Below are positions 1 to 7,749 of a stretch of DNA of 12,213 nt, piece by piece. The position numbers and the translations under genes were made by a program. This DNA comes from Planctomycetota bacterium (GTDB taxonomy: Bacteria > Planctomycetota > Planctomycetia > Isosphaerales > Isosphaeraceae), in NCBI GenBank assembly GCA_021777685.1, contig JAJYDH010000159.1:1-12213 (forward strand), written 5' to 3'. Position 1 is the first letter of the stretch, and every line of letters starts with the position of its first letter. Below the pieces are notes generated by a model. That model did no database searches. It was given only the letters and a program-made list of their open reading frames with translations, and was not told where the DNA came from.

Positions 1-1832
1 GCATCCCGGCGAAGCTCTCGGTCTCGGCCCTGCTGTTCGATTACGTCCTGACCGGGCCGATCAGCGGCGTCTCCGCCGGCCAGTACCTGATCGGGCTGTC
101 CAACGAGCTGTTGCACCACTTCCGGGCCAGGTTCGTCATCCCGCAAGGGTGGGGCTCGGCGGCGATCGCGGCGGCGATCACCGTCTACTTCTGGAGGGCC
201 AACGTCCGGGGGCTCCGCGAGTCGACCGACAAGGCGCTCAAGATCATGGCCGCGACGACCGTGATGGGCGTCATCATGATCGCCTGGTGCGGCGTGACCC
301 TGGCCGTCCGCCCCGCCGACCGTCACCTGCCCGCCGCCGCGCCCGATCTCTCGAAGAAGGTCGACGCCGAGGGGAATCCGAAGATCAACGAGGTCACGGG
401 ACATCAGGAAGATCCGCTCGGCTGGCTGGGAAACACGAGCGTCGGGGCGACCCTGCACGACCCCTCGAAGGTGGAATGGCTGAGCGTGGTCGGGGCCCTG
501 GGCGTCCTGATCGCCTTCGGCCACTCGGTGCTGGCGATGAGCGGCGAGGAGACGCTGGCGCAGGTCTACCGCGAGGTCGAGAGCCCGAAGCTGGCCAACT
601 TCAAGAAGGCGGCGTTCGTCGTCTTCATCTATAGCCTGGTCCTGACCGCCCTGATCAGCTTCTTCGCCGTGATGATCATCCCCGACGGGCCGAGGACGGG
701 CGAGTTCAAGGACAACCTGATCGGCGGCCTGGCGATGAGCGTGGTCGGGCCGAGGTGGGCAAGGCTGGCGTTGCATGCGCTGGTGGTGGGCGTAGGGTTC
801 CTGATCCTCTCCGGGGCGGCGAACACGGCCATCGTCGGTTCCAACAGCGTGCTCGGCCGGGTGGCCGAGGACGGGGTCCTGCCCGAGTGGTTCCTCAAAC
901 CGCATCCGGAATACGGGACAAGTTCTCGCACCCTCAACCTGATCCTGGGCCTTCAACTCTTCACGATCGCGGTCAGCCACGGCGACGTGATCCTGCTGGG
1001 CGAGGCTTACGCCTTCGGCGTCGTTTGGAGCTTCGTCTTCATGACGCTGGCGATGCTCGTCCTCCGGTTCAGGCGCCCCGGCGACCGGCCGTTCATGGTC
1101 CCCGGCAACATCAAGGTAGGGAACGTCCGCGTGCCGGTCGGCCTGGCGCTGATCTTCCTCGCGCTGATCGCGGCGGCGACGGCCAACCTGTTCACGAAGC
1201 AGGTGGCGACCGTCACCGGCGGGATCTTCGCGGTGGTCCTGTTCGCGATCCTGGTCGGCTCGGAACGTTATCTCAAGAGCAAGGGCGAAGATCCCGAGAA
1301 GACCGGCCAGCGCCCGGACGAGTTCGAGGTCGAGGAGGCCGACGAGTTCTCGCCCGAGGCCCTCAAGCTGACCAAACCCGGCCGAACCCTGATCGGCATC
1401 CGGTCCGAACACAGCCTGGAGGCGCTCAAGCTCTACCTCGGCGAGATCGACCCCGAGAAGACCGACGTGGTCGTGGTGATCGCCGACCTCGTGCCGCACC
1501 GGGCCTCGACCCCGATGCCCGGCCTGTCGCACGGCGACCAGAAACTACTCTCGGCCGTCGTGAAGGTCGCCGAGGAGGTGGGCAAGCCCGTCATCCCCAT
1601 CGTCGTCCCGACCGAGGACCCCTTCGAGGCCCTGGCCCGGATCGCCCGATCGATCGGCGCCGGCGAGGTCATCATGGGACCTTCCAGGCGGCACGGCGGC
1701 GGCGATCGGCAATTCGAGCGGATCGCTCGATCCTGGGAGTTCGAGCGGAAGGACGGCGAGACGAAGCCATTGACCGTGCGAATCCTCGGCGAAGGCCGCG
1801 ACGATCGCCGGACGCTGGGTGCGGGGAATTGA
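1..1832 (+). CDS. APC-family amino acid permease with C-terminal UspA-like domain (5' partial)
   Basis: The frame is open from the window edge (first full codon at 3), so the true start lies outside; the TTG at 111 is internal, because membrane-segment sequence continues upstream of it. About ten hydrophobic helices can be seen between 20 and 1265. Near 535-610 is the loop MSGEETLAQVYREVESPK, typical of APC-superfamily transporters, where a conserved acidic pair precedes a Pro-containing turn. After the last helix a soluble tail begins; about 1380-1790 alternates beta strand and helix (RTLIGIRSEHSLEALKLY, then VIMGPSRR), resembling a universal stress protein domain. The family imports or exchanges amino acids or other organic cations across the inner membrane; the substrate cannot be read here. 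Stop TGA is at 1830-1832, inside an arm of a palindrome shared with the convergent gene. Family confident, UspA-like tail moderately so. Confidence 0.9.
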   Translation, partial: IPAKLSVSALLFDYVLTGPISGVSAGQYLIGLSNELLHHFRARFVIPQGWGSAAIAAAITVYFWRANVRGLRESTDKALKIMAATTVMGVIMIAWCGVTLAVRPADRHLPAAAPDLSKKVDAEGNPKINEVTGHQEDPLGWLGNTSVGATLHDPSKVEWLSVVGALGVLIAFGHSVLAMSGEETLAQVYREVESPKLANFKKAAFVVFIYSLVLTALISFFAVMIIPDGPRTGEFKDNLIGGLAMSVVGPRWARLALHALVVGVGFLILSGAANTAIVGSNSVLGRVAEDGVLPEWFLKPHPEYGTSSRTLNLILGLQLFTIAVSHGDVILLGEAYAFGVVWSFVFMTLAMLVLRFRRPGDRPFMVPGNIKVGNVRVPVGLALIFLALIAAATANLFTKQVATVTGGIFAVVLFAILVGSERYLKSKGEDPEKTGQRPDEFEVEEADEFSPEALKLTKPGRTLIGIRSEHSLEALKLYLGEIDPEKTDVVVVIADLVPHRASTPMPGLSHGDQKLLSAVVKVAEEVGKPVIPIVVPTEDPFEALARIARSIGAGEVIMGPSRRHGGGDRQFERIARSWEFERKDGETKPLTVRILGEGRDDRRTLGAGN

Positions 1833-1989
1833 ACCGCCAGGACGCCAGGGTCGAAGGAGGAATATCCGGTAGCGGACGCTCCGCGTCTCATGACCCGCGT
1901 CGCGGCCGATGAGCGGACGGGGCGCGGAGCGTCCCCTACGAGATCGACTCCTTCCCCTCCGCGAACCTGGCGTCCTGGCGGTTCAATTC
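1826..1989. repeat. Nested palindrome between convergent genes
   Basis: Outer arms 1826-1849 and 1966-1989 are perfect 24-bp inverted copies, continuing inward with one mismatch (1850-1853 against 1962-1965). A second pair lies inside: 1869-1885 against 1923-1939 with a single mismatch, and a short third pair CTCAT (1887-1891) against ATGAG (1909-1913). The element spans the gap between the permease and the cytochrome c-WD40 gene and runs into both coding ends. The TGA stops of the two genes (1830-1832 plus, 1983-1985 minus) occupy equivalent positions in the arms. It could act as a bidirectional terminator or be a MITE/REP-like element. No T tract is evident, so the terminator role is inference. 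Confidence 0.8.
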
Positions 1990-3383
1990 GCCTCATCCTG
2001 ACGTCCGACGGTAGATCCCAGCCCGGGCGCCGCGACGAACCGGGCGACCTCTCGCCCGTCCTCAAGGTGGTAGACCCGGACGCCGCCGTCGAAGCCGCCG
2101 ACGGCCAGGATCTTGCCGGCCGGCTCGACCGCCAGCGAGTAGGCCCAGTCGCCCGGCCCGTCGAAGGACCGGACGAGGCGGCCCGAGGCCAGCTCGTGCT
2201 GGCGGACCTTGCCGTCGGCCGAGGCGGAGAAGACGAACCCACGCGAGGCGACGAGGTCGAGCACGTCGTCGCCGAAGCCGTCGATCATCCGGGTGGATAG
2301 CTCCTTCTTGAACCGCTCCTCCTGCTGGGCGGCGGTGCCGTCCTCGGCGGCGATGACCTTCGGGTCCCAGACGTGGAGCTTCCTGTCGGCGCCGGCAGAG
2401 ATGGCCCTGGTCGAATCGGGGTCGAAGGCGACGGCCAGCACCGGCTCGCCGTGGCCGATGTAGGTGGTCAGGAGCTTCCCCGTCCGGGCGTCGAAGACCT
2501 TGACCAGCTTGTCGCTCGACGACCCCGCGACGGTCGAGCCCTCGCGATCGAAGGCCACGCCCGTCACCCAGTCGGCGAACTGCTTGACCTGGCAAAGCTC
2601 CTTGCCCGAGGCGACCTCGTGCACCCGGAGCGTCCGGTCGGCCCCCGAGGTCGCCACCAGCGACCCGTCCGGGCTGAAGGCGACGGCCAGGAGGATGTCG
2701 GGGGCCGAGGCGACAAACCGAGGCGGTTGGGTTCCTCTCGGATCGGCCAGGACCAGCTCGCCCGACTCGCCCGGCGTCCCGCCCGCGATGGCCAGGACCG
2801 AGCCGTCGGCGTTGTAGGCCAGCCCTTGCGTCCGCTGGGCCAGGCCGGGGATTCGCCGGAGGAGCTTGCCGGTGGACGGGTCCCAGATGGTGACCTCGTG
2901 ATAGCCGCCGATGGCCAACTCGGCCCCGTCGGGCCGGAACGCGAGCGTCGAGATCGGCACGGGCGTCCGGTAGACGGCCGGGGCGGCGGGCCGTCTCGCT
3001 TTCGCCACCAGTCCGGCGAGGTCGGCGTTCGGGTCGATCCCGCCCGATTTCGCCCCCTGCTCGATCCATCGGCGGAGGATCTCAACTTCACCTTTCGGCA
3101 GCGAATCGGCGTTCTTGGGCATCCGGCCGGTGGGCTCGGTGAGGACGATCAGGTCGAGGAACAGGCTCTCGTCGGGCTTGCCCGGTTCGATGTTCTTGCC
3201 CGCGTCGGAGTCGGCCATGAGCCGGGCGAAGGTGTCGACCCGGAAGTTCGCCGACGCCTTCTTCGGCCCGTGGCAGGCCAGGCAGCGGTCGACCAAAATC
3301 GGCGCGACCTGGTCCCGGAACCCGACCTCGGGCCCCGAGCCCATGGCCATCGTCGCCAGCAGGAGGATCGCCCCTCGGACCAT
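1983..3383 (-). CDS. Planctomycete cytochrome c / WD40 propeller protein
   Basis: A 466-residue protein. Residues 1-16 look like a short Sec signal or membrane anchor. Residues 19-115 form a cytochrome c-like domain with haem motif CLACH at 34-38 and a candidate distal ligand Met88 in GRMPK, followed by the helix VEILRRWIEQGAK. This matches the planctomycete cytochrome c domain often found with WD40 repeats. Residues about 140-455 hold seven WD40-like blades (for example LAFRPDGAELAIGGYHEVTIWD), enough for one closed propeller. The start ATG at 3383 has a GAGGGG ribosome site six bases upstream. It is the last gene of the minus-strand trio, 130 bp downstream of the DUF1549/DUF1553 gene, with a large hairpin in the gap. 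The family is presumed exported and its function is unknown; electron transfer or scaffolding is inference. Confidence 0.92.
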   Translation of the reverse strand: MVRGAILLLATMAMGSGPEVGFRDQVAPILVDRCLACHGPKKASANFRVDTFARLMADSDAGKNIEPGKPDESLFLDLIVLTEPTGRMPKNADSLPKGEVEILRRWIEQGAKSGGIDPNADLAGLVAKARRPAAPAVYRTPVPISTLAFRPDGAELAIGGYHEVTIWDPSTGKLLRRIPGLAQRTQGLAYNADGSVLAIAGGTPGESGELVLADPRGTQPPRFVASAPDILLAVAFSPDGSLVATSGADRTLRVHEVASGKELCQVKQFADWVTGVAFDREGSTVAGSSSDKLVKVFDARTGKLLTTYIGHGEPVLAVAFDPDSTRAISAGADRKLHVWDPKVIAAEDGTAAQQEERFKKELSTRMIDGFGDDVLDLVASRGFVFSASADGKVRQHELASGRLVRSFDGPGDWAYSLAVEPAGKILAVGGFDGGVRVYHLEDGREVARFVAAPGLGSTVGRQDEAN

Positions 3384-3415
3384 CGTCGCCCCCTCGGTTC
3401 GGATCGAGATGTCCC

Positions 3416-3503
3416 TTGTAGGGCGGGTGAGCGGTAGCGAAACCCGCCAATGTTCGGCGTGGCCGCGACCGGCGGGTTTCGCTATCGCTCACCCGCCCTA
3501 CAA
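3416..3503. repeat. 33-bp inverted repeat (REP/MITE-like hairpin)
   Basis: Arms 3416-3448 and 3471-3503 are inverted copies over 33 bp with one transition, which would be a G-U pair in RNA. The loop is 22 nt. The arm reads outward as TTGTAGGGCGGGTGAGCG and ends in AACCCGCC. It fills most of the 130-bp gap between the DUF1549/DUF1553 gene and the cytochrome c-WD40 gene on the minus strand. Its size and composition resemble dispersed REP-type elements with GTAGGG ends, but family membership cannot be shown from one copy. It could attenuate transcription or protect mRNA ends within the operon. Confidence 0.85.
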
Positions 3504-3513
3504 AAGACAGTCA

Positions 3514-5988
3514 TCAGTGCTGGAAGATGAATTCCTTCGAGTTGAGGAGTGCCCAGAGCACATCCTCCAGCGCCATTTCTCGGTCGGGATGCGTCGCGAC
3601 GTACCCCGTCGCCCTGGACGATTCCGCCTCGGTCGGGCCCCGGCAGAGGGCGGCGAGGTAGCATTCCTCGACGATCTCCGGGTTTGATTTCCCGTCGCGG
3701 ATCAGCCTGCGGAGGCGGTTCTTGGGGTCGGACAGCCGGCGCTGGACGGCCGGGCCGTTGAGGAGCTGGAGCGCCTGGGCCAGCGAGGGCTCGGCCCCTC
3801 GCTCGCACTGGCAGGCGGTCTCTCGCTTGGGCTGGCCGAAGGCTTCGAGGAACTCCATCCGGGGGGGCGTCGGCATCTGGGTGGCGAGCGTGCCGGCGGG
3901 GACGCCGTTGAACCGCTCGGCGACCTCGGTCACTCGGCCGATCGCGTCGAAGAGGGGCTCGGCGGCGATCAGCCGGACCTGCGCCGAGGCGAAGTGCTTC
4001 GAGTCGCCCGCGTTCGAAGCATTCTTCGAGACGCTTCGCTGATAGGTCCGGCTGTTGAGGATCAGTCGGAGGGTCCGCTTGCGGTCGAAGCCGTTCCGGG
4101 CGAAGTCTTCGGCCAGGAAGTCGAGGAGCGCGGCGTTGGACGGGGGGTTGGCCGCCTGGAAGTCGTCGACCGGGTCGACGATCCCCCGGCCCATGAGGTG
4201 GGCCCAGATCCGGTTGACCGCGACCCTCGCCAGGAACGGGTTCTCGGCCCCCGTCAGCCAGTCGGCGAACGCTCGACGGGCGTCCTCGCCGGGCCCGACC
4301 GGGGCGTCGCCCACGGTCGGCAGCCAGGGCTTCATCTCCTTGCGGGTCCGGGGCTGGATCGTCGCGCCCTCGGCGGCGACCTTGATCATCATCGGCCCCT
4401 CGTCCGGCCTCGTCCGCTTGCCCTTGCCCCTGGCCTTCGGCTGCGTCTCTTCCTTCGGCGCGACGGGCACGAGGTCGCGGCGGACCCGGTCGAAGACGGC
4501 GCCGATCCCGTAATAGTTGTCCTGCGTCCAGCGGTCGAACGGGTGGTTATGGCACTTGGCACAGGCGATCCGCACGCCCATGAAGAGCTGGACGGTCGAC
4601 TCGGTCACGCTGTTCGTGTCGACCGCCGCCCGGTAATAGTTGGCCGAAGGGTTCTCATAGGTGTCCCCCTCGGCGGTCAGAAGCTCGCGGACGAACCGGT
4701 CGAAGGGCTGATTCGAGCGGACCGACTCGACGATCCACTCGTAATACCGCCTGGCCCCCTCGGTCGTGAGCGCCTGCCGGGTCACGCGGAGCAGGTCGGC
4801 CTGTCGCTGGCCCCAGTAGGCCGCGTATTCGGGACGTTCGAGCAGCCCGTCGATCAGCCTGGGACGCTTGTCGGGCGAGATGTCGGCCAGGAACGCCCGG
4901 GTCTCCTCGACCGTCGGCAAGAGGCCGACGACGTCGAGATGGACGCGGCGGATGAACTCGGAGTCGGTGCAGGTCCCGGACGGGAGATACCCCAGGAGCC
5001 GGAGCTGCGCGTGGACCAGTTCGTCGACCTTGTTGTTGCTCGGAGGATCATCCCAGGCGAAGCCGGGGACGTCCTTGACGAAGGTGAACGTCCGGGCGAT
5101 GACGGCGTCGAGGTAGCGGACGCTGACGGCGATCTCGCCCCGGTCCTTCCCTTCGACCAGGCCATCGGGGCCGACGGTCGCGACCGACTCCTCGGACGAG
5201 ATATAGCAGGCGATCCGCGTGACGTCGCGGGTCGAGCCGTCCGCATAGTGGGCCAGGACCAGCAGTTGCTGCGACCCGAACGGCTCGCGGAGGACCCGGC
5301 CCGACTCGGGGTAGACTTCGAGCTTCGCGAGCGATGGCGACGTCTCCAGGTCGGTCCGGCATCCCTCGCCGATCCAGTCGCGGAGCAAGTCGTAGGCCGC
5401 GTCCGACTCGCGGAGCCGGAGCCCGCCGCCGTGGGCGATCTTCGTGGTCCCCTTGCGGAGCAGGAGGCTCGCCTCGGGCTCGATCGGGTTGGTCCGGCGG
5501 CCCCAGCCGGCCCGGGTCAGGACCCGGCGATCGGCCAATGGGTCGTACCCCATCATCGAGAGCGAGAATCCCCCCTTCCCGCTCGGCGAGCCGTGGCAGC
5601 CCCCGGAGTTACAGCCCGGCCTGGTCAGCGCGGCGATGGCCTCGTTGCGGAACGAGACCGGCTCGGGGTCGGCGAAGTGCGAGACTTCCACTTCGAACCG
5701 GCATTCCCGGTCGCCCGACCGGACCAGGACCGACGTGCGGCCTTCCCCCGTCGGGCGGACGACGCCGTTTTCGATCGCGATGACTTTCGGGTCGTCGGGC
5801 GTGAACGTCGACTGACGGGTCAGGTCGCGGACCGAGCCGTCCCGGGCGTGGCCGGTGACGATGGGGTGAATCTGACGCCGGGGCGATTCGAGCCGGATTC
5901 GGGCGGGATAGACCTCGATCCGGGCGAGGTCGGCGGCCCGAGCGGTCGAGGCGTGGAAGGCGATGAGGAACACGACCGAGGCGGCCAA
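3514..5988 (-). CDS. DUF1549/DUF1553 domain protein with Ig-like domains and haem motifs
   Basis: A protein of about 824 residues. Order: hydrophobic signal peptide (about 1-18, ending STARA); Ig-like Big_2-type domain (about 22-103); motif CNSGGCH at 126-132, a CX4CH arrangement followed by GSPSGKGGF as in planctomycete relatives; a second Ig-like domain (about 221-305); DUF1549 (about 312-500), with the haem-type motif CAKCH at 476-480 followed by NHPFDRW; a Lys/Arg-rich linker (about 512-530); DUF1553 (about 575-823) with NPFLARVAVNRIW. Stop TGA is at 3514-3516. The start is uncertain: TTG at 5988 has GGAGG four bases upstream, but that site lies in a perfect palindrome, and the signal peptide from TTG lacks a basic N-region. 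The frame is open to 6045 without an ATG. It lies 76 bp downstream of the DUF1501 gene, probably co-transcribed. Family certain; biochemical role unknown. Confidence 0.93.
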   Translation of the reverse strand: MAASVVFLIAFHASTARAADLARIEVYPARIRLESPRRQIHPIVTGHARDGSVRDLTRQSTFTPDDPKVIAIENGVVRPTGEGRTSVLVRSGDRECRFEVEVSHFADPEPVSFRNEAIAALTRPGCNSGGCHGSPSGKGGFSLSMMGYDPLADRRVLTRAGWGRRTNPIEPEASLLLRKGTTKIAHGGGLRLRESDAAYDLLRDWIGEGCRTDLETSPSLAKLEVYPESGRVLREPFGSQQLLVLAHYADGSTRDVTRIACYISSEESVATVGPDGLVEGKDRGEIAVSVRYLDAVIARTFTFVKDVPGFAWDDPPSNNKVDELVHAQLRLLGYLPSGTCTDSEFIRRVHLDVVGLLPTVEETRAFLADISPDKRPRLIDGLLERPEYAAYWGQRQADLLRVTRQALTTEGARRYYEWIVESVRSNQPFDRFVRELLTAEGDTYENPSANYYRAAVDTNSVTESTVQLFMGVRIACAKCHNHPFDRWTQDNYYGIGAVFDRVRRDLVPVAPKEETQPKARGKGKRTRPDEGPMMIKVAAEGATIQPRTRKEMKPWLPTVGDAPVGPGEDARRAFADWLTGAENPFLARVAVNRIWAHLMGRGIVDPVDDFQAANPPSNAALLDFLAEDFARNGFDRKRTLRLILNSRTYQRSVSKNASNAGDSKHFASAQVRLIAAEPLFDAIGRVTEVAERFNGVPAGTLATQMPTPPRMEFLEAFGQPKRETACQCERGAEPSLAQALQLLNGPAVQRRLSDPKNRLRRLIRDGKSNPEIVEECYLAALCRGPTEAESSRATGYVATHPDREMALEDVLWALLNSKEFIFQH

Positions 5989-5992
5989 TCTT

Positions 5993-6021
5993 CCTCCCCT
6001 CTCCCAAAGGGAGAGGGGAGG
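5993..6021. repeat. 13-bp perfect palindrome with 3-nt loop over a ribosome binding site
   Basis: Arms 5993-6005 and 6009-6021 are perfect complements around the loop AAA (CTCTCCC-AAA-GGGAGAG core). On the minus strand the 3' arm ends in GGAGG, four bases before the TTG start of the DUF1549/DUF1553 gene, so the hairpin would bury the only visible Shine-Dalgarno sequence. Translated across, it gives strings such as PLPLGEGR and LSLWERGG, which are familiar artefacts of a dispersed GC-rich palindrome in many genomes. This suggests a mobile repeat inserted at the gene's 5' edge. Confidence 0.85.
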
Positions 6022-6064
6022 CAGACCAGAGATTCGACCCTCGCGTCATCGGTTCGCCTCCGGT

Positions 6065-7480
6065 TCAGGACAGCTCGGGGATCGGCTTACCCTTGGACGC
6101 GATGAAGATCGGCCGGTTGTCGGGGGTCCGAAGCGGCTCGGAGCGGTCGAGGCCGAGCTTCTCGTAGACGGTCGCGGCGTAGTCCTCGATGGTGTAGGCC
6201 ATCTCGCTGACGATGTAGCCGCCCTCCTTGTCGGTCTCGCCGATCACCCGGCCGCCCGGCACGCCGGCGCCGGCGAAGGCGATCGAGAAGCTGCTCGTCC
6301 AGTGGTCGCGGCCCAGCCGCTCGTTGATCTTGGGGGTCCGGCCGAACTCGGTGACGAAGCAGACCAGCGTCTCGGCGAGCATTCCCCGCTCGTCCATGTC
6401 CTCGATCAGGGCCGAGAATGCCCGGTCGGTGCTGCCCATCATCGGCCAGGTGCCGATCCCGTACCGGCCGGCGCCCGGGCCGCCCCCCTTGATCTTGGTC
6501 GAGGCGGTCGAGTAGATGAAGTCGTGGTGGTCCCAGTTCATGTTCGAGCCGCCGGGCGTCCTGTCCGTCATCGGCTCGCGGACGTCGACCGTCACGATCC
6601 GGACGCCCGACTCGATCAGCTTCCGGCCGAGGAGGTAGCACTGGCCGCGATGCCCCCGGCCGTAGCGGTCGCGGACCGTCTCGGACTCGGTCGTCAGCTC
6701 GAACGCCTTGCGGGTCAAGGGGTTCGAGAGCATGTCCTGGGCCTGGCCGACGAACGACGACATCGCCTCGACCTGCCGGCTGGAGTTGGCGCCCAGGGTG
6801 TTGAGGCCGACGTCGAGGTTGCTCAGGAGGTCCGATCGGTCGCGGAACCGCCGGGGGTCGATCCCGCCGATCAGGTCGAGGTTCGAGACCCGCCAGTCGC
6901 TCGCCGAGAGGTCGAGCCCGCCCGTCTTGAAGGCCGAGAGCCCCGACGGCAGGAACCCCGACTTCGACTCGGCGGCCTGCTCGCTGTTGCCGGGCACCAG
7001 GATATAAGGGGGGAGATAGCGGCAGGCCGACCCCGCTCGGAGGGCGAGGATACTGCCGATGTCGGGCATGTCGACCGGCCCGCCCGGCGCCTCGCCCGAG
7101 AAGATGTACCGCGACCCTTTGGGATGGCTGTTGCCGATCCCCGGCGTCGGCTGGTGCATGCAGCGGACGACGGCCAGCTTATCGGCCACCTTCGCCGTCT
7201 CCGCCAGCAACTCGGTGAACCGGAGGCCCGGCACGACGGTGTCGATCGGCCTGAAGGGGCTCCGGTGCTCGGCGACGGCGTCGGGCTTGGGGTCGAAGGT
7301 GTCCATCTGCGAGACGCCGCCCTGCTCGAAGATCACCAGGACGTTCTTCGCCTTCGGAGATGGCCTCGGTCGGCCCTCGGCGGCGGACGAGCGCCCGGCC
7401 AGCACGGCCGACGCCGCGCCCATCATCCCGAGCTGGAGGAAACTCCGACGAGGAATGAGATCGTGGCGATGCCCGATCAT
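6065..7480 (-). CDS. DUF1501 family exported protein
   Basis: A 471-residue protein. The N-terminus carries a twin-arginine signal (RRSFLQLGMMGAASAVLAG, residues 11-29), so it is probably exported folded by Tat. The body matches DUF1501, a family distantly related to alkaline phosphatases and sulfatases: VLVIFEQGGVSQMDTFDPKP (about 48-67), NSHPKGSRYIFSG, WDHHDFIYS, and the C-terminal FVTEFGRTPKINERLGRDHW. ATG at 7480 has GGAG seven bases upstream. Stop TGA is at 6065-6067. It is the first gene of the minus-strand trio; DUF1501 next to DUF1549/DUF1553 is a recurrent planctomycete arrangement. The His/Asp-rich motifs suggest a metal site by analogy with the superfamily, but no reaction is established. 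Confidence 0.95.
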   Translation of the reverse strand: MIGHRHDLIPRRSFLQLGMMGAASAVLAGRSSAAEGRPRPSPKAKNVLVIFEQGGVSQMDTFDPKPDAVAEHRSPFRPIDTVVPGLRFTELLAETAKVADKLAVVRCMHQPTPGIGNSHPKGSRYIFSGEAPGGPVDMPDIGSILALRAGSACRYLPPYILVPGNSEQAAESKSGFLPSGLSAFKTGGLDLSASDWRVSNLDLIGGIDPRRFRDRSDLLSNLDVGLNTLGANSSRQVEAMSSFVGQAQDMLSNPLTRKAFELTTESETVRDRYGRGHRGQCYLLGRKLIESGVRIVTVDVREPMTDRTPGGSNMNWDHHDFIYSTASTKIKGGGPGAGRYGIGTWPMMGSTDRAFSALIEDMDERGMLAETLVCFVTEFGRTPKINERLGRDHWTSSFSIAFAGAGVPGGRVIGETDKEGGYIVSEMAYTIEDYAATVYEKLGLDRSEPLRTPDNRPIFIASKGKPIPELS

Positions 7481-7560
7481 GGGGACGCTCCGAGGTCAAG
7501 GCGAGGCGAGGCGGCGTGGACATACCGGCGGGAGTGGGCAAGCGGGCGGGTGATGATTCG

Positions 7561-7588
7561 ATCTTACAGGTGGATTCCGCGATTGCAA
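7561..7588 (-). promoter_or_regulatory. Possible sigma70-type promoter of the DUF1501 operon
   Basis: On the minus strand TTGCAA (7583-7588) and TAAGAT (7561-7566) are 16 bp apart, each matching four of six consensus bases, in the most AT-rich part of the gap upstream of DUF1501. A start about 75 nt before the ATG would follow. Weak boxes; placement is inference. Confidence 0.3.
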
Positions 7589-7633
7589 AGACAAATTCGA
7601 CCGATCATGGCGTGCCCGCCATTCGAAACGAAT

Positions 7634-7663
7634 CCGGCCGGGCCTCGGTGGAGGTCCGGCCGG
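7634..7663 (-). terminator. Hairpin downstream of the AAA+ regulator
   Basis: Arms 7634-7645 (CCGGCCGGGCCT) and 7652-7663 pair over 12 bp with one G-U, loop of six. It lies about 90 bp past the stop of the regulator gene. On the minus strand only a broken T-rich stretch (ATTCGTTTCG) follows, so it is a plausible but weak intrinsic terminator separating the regulator from the DUF1501 operon. Confidence 0.5.
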
Positions 7664-7749
7664 TCCGAGGTTGAAGGTTGGTCCGACGCGGTTCCGGTGC
7701 CGTCGGCTTCACCCTGAGGTCGTGGAATGTCGTCCAGGGCCCTGCCCCC

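Noticed and set aside
5609..6049. ATG at 6049 (-) as the start of the DUF1549/DUF1553 gene
   Set aside because: The ATG is in another frame; its product reads through the palindrome as PLPLGEGR and then antisense-like Arg/Pro-rich sequence. Using it would need a frameshift for which there is no sign.
3994..6105. 703-codon open frame on the plus strand opposite the DUF1549/DUF1553 gene
   Set aside because: Low-complexity composition with no recognisable motif; the opposite strand has haem motifs and DUF1549/DUF1553 sequence.
7575..7605. A sigma54 (-24/-12) promoter upstream of the DUF1501 operon
   Set aside because: A GG and a TTGC are present on the minus strand but are 14 bases apart between GG and GC instead of the required 10.
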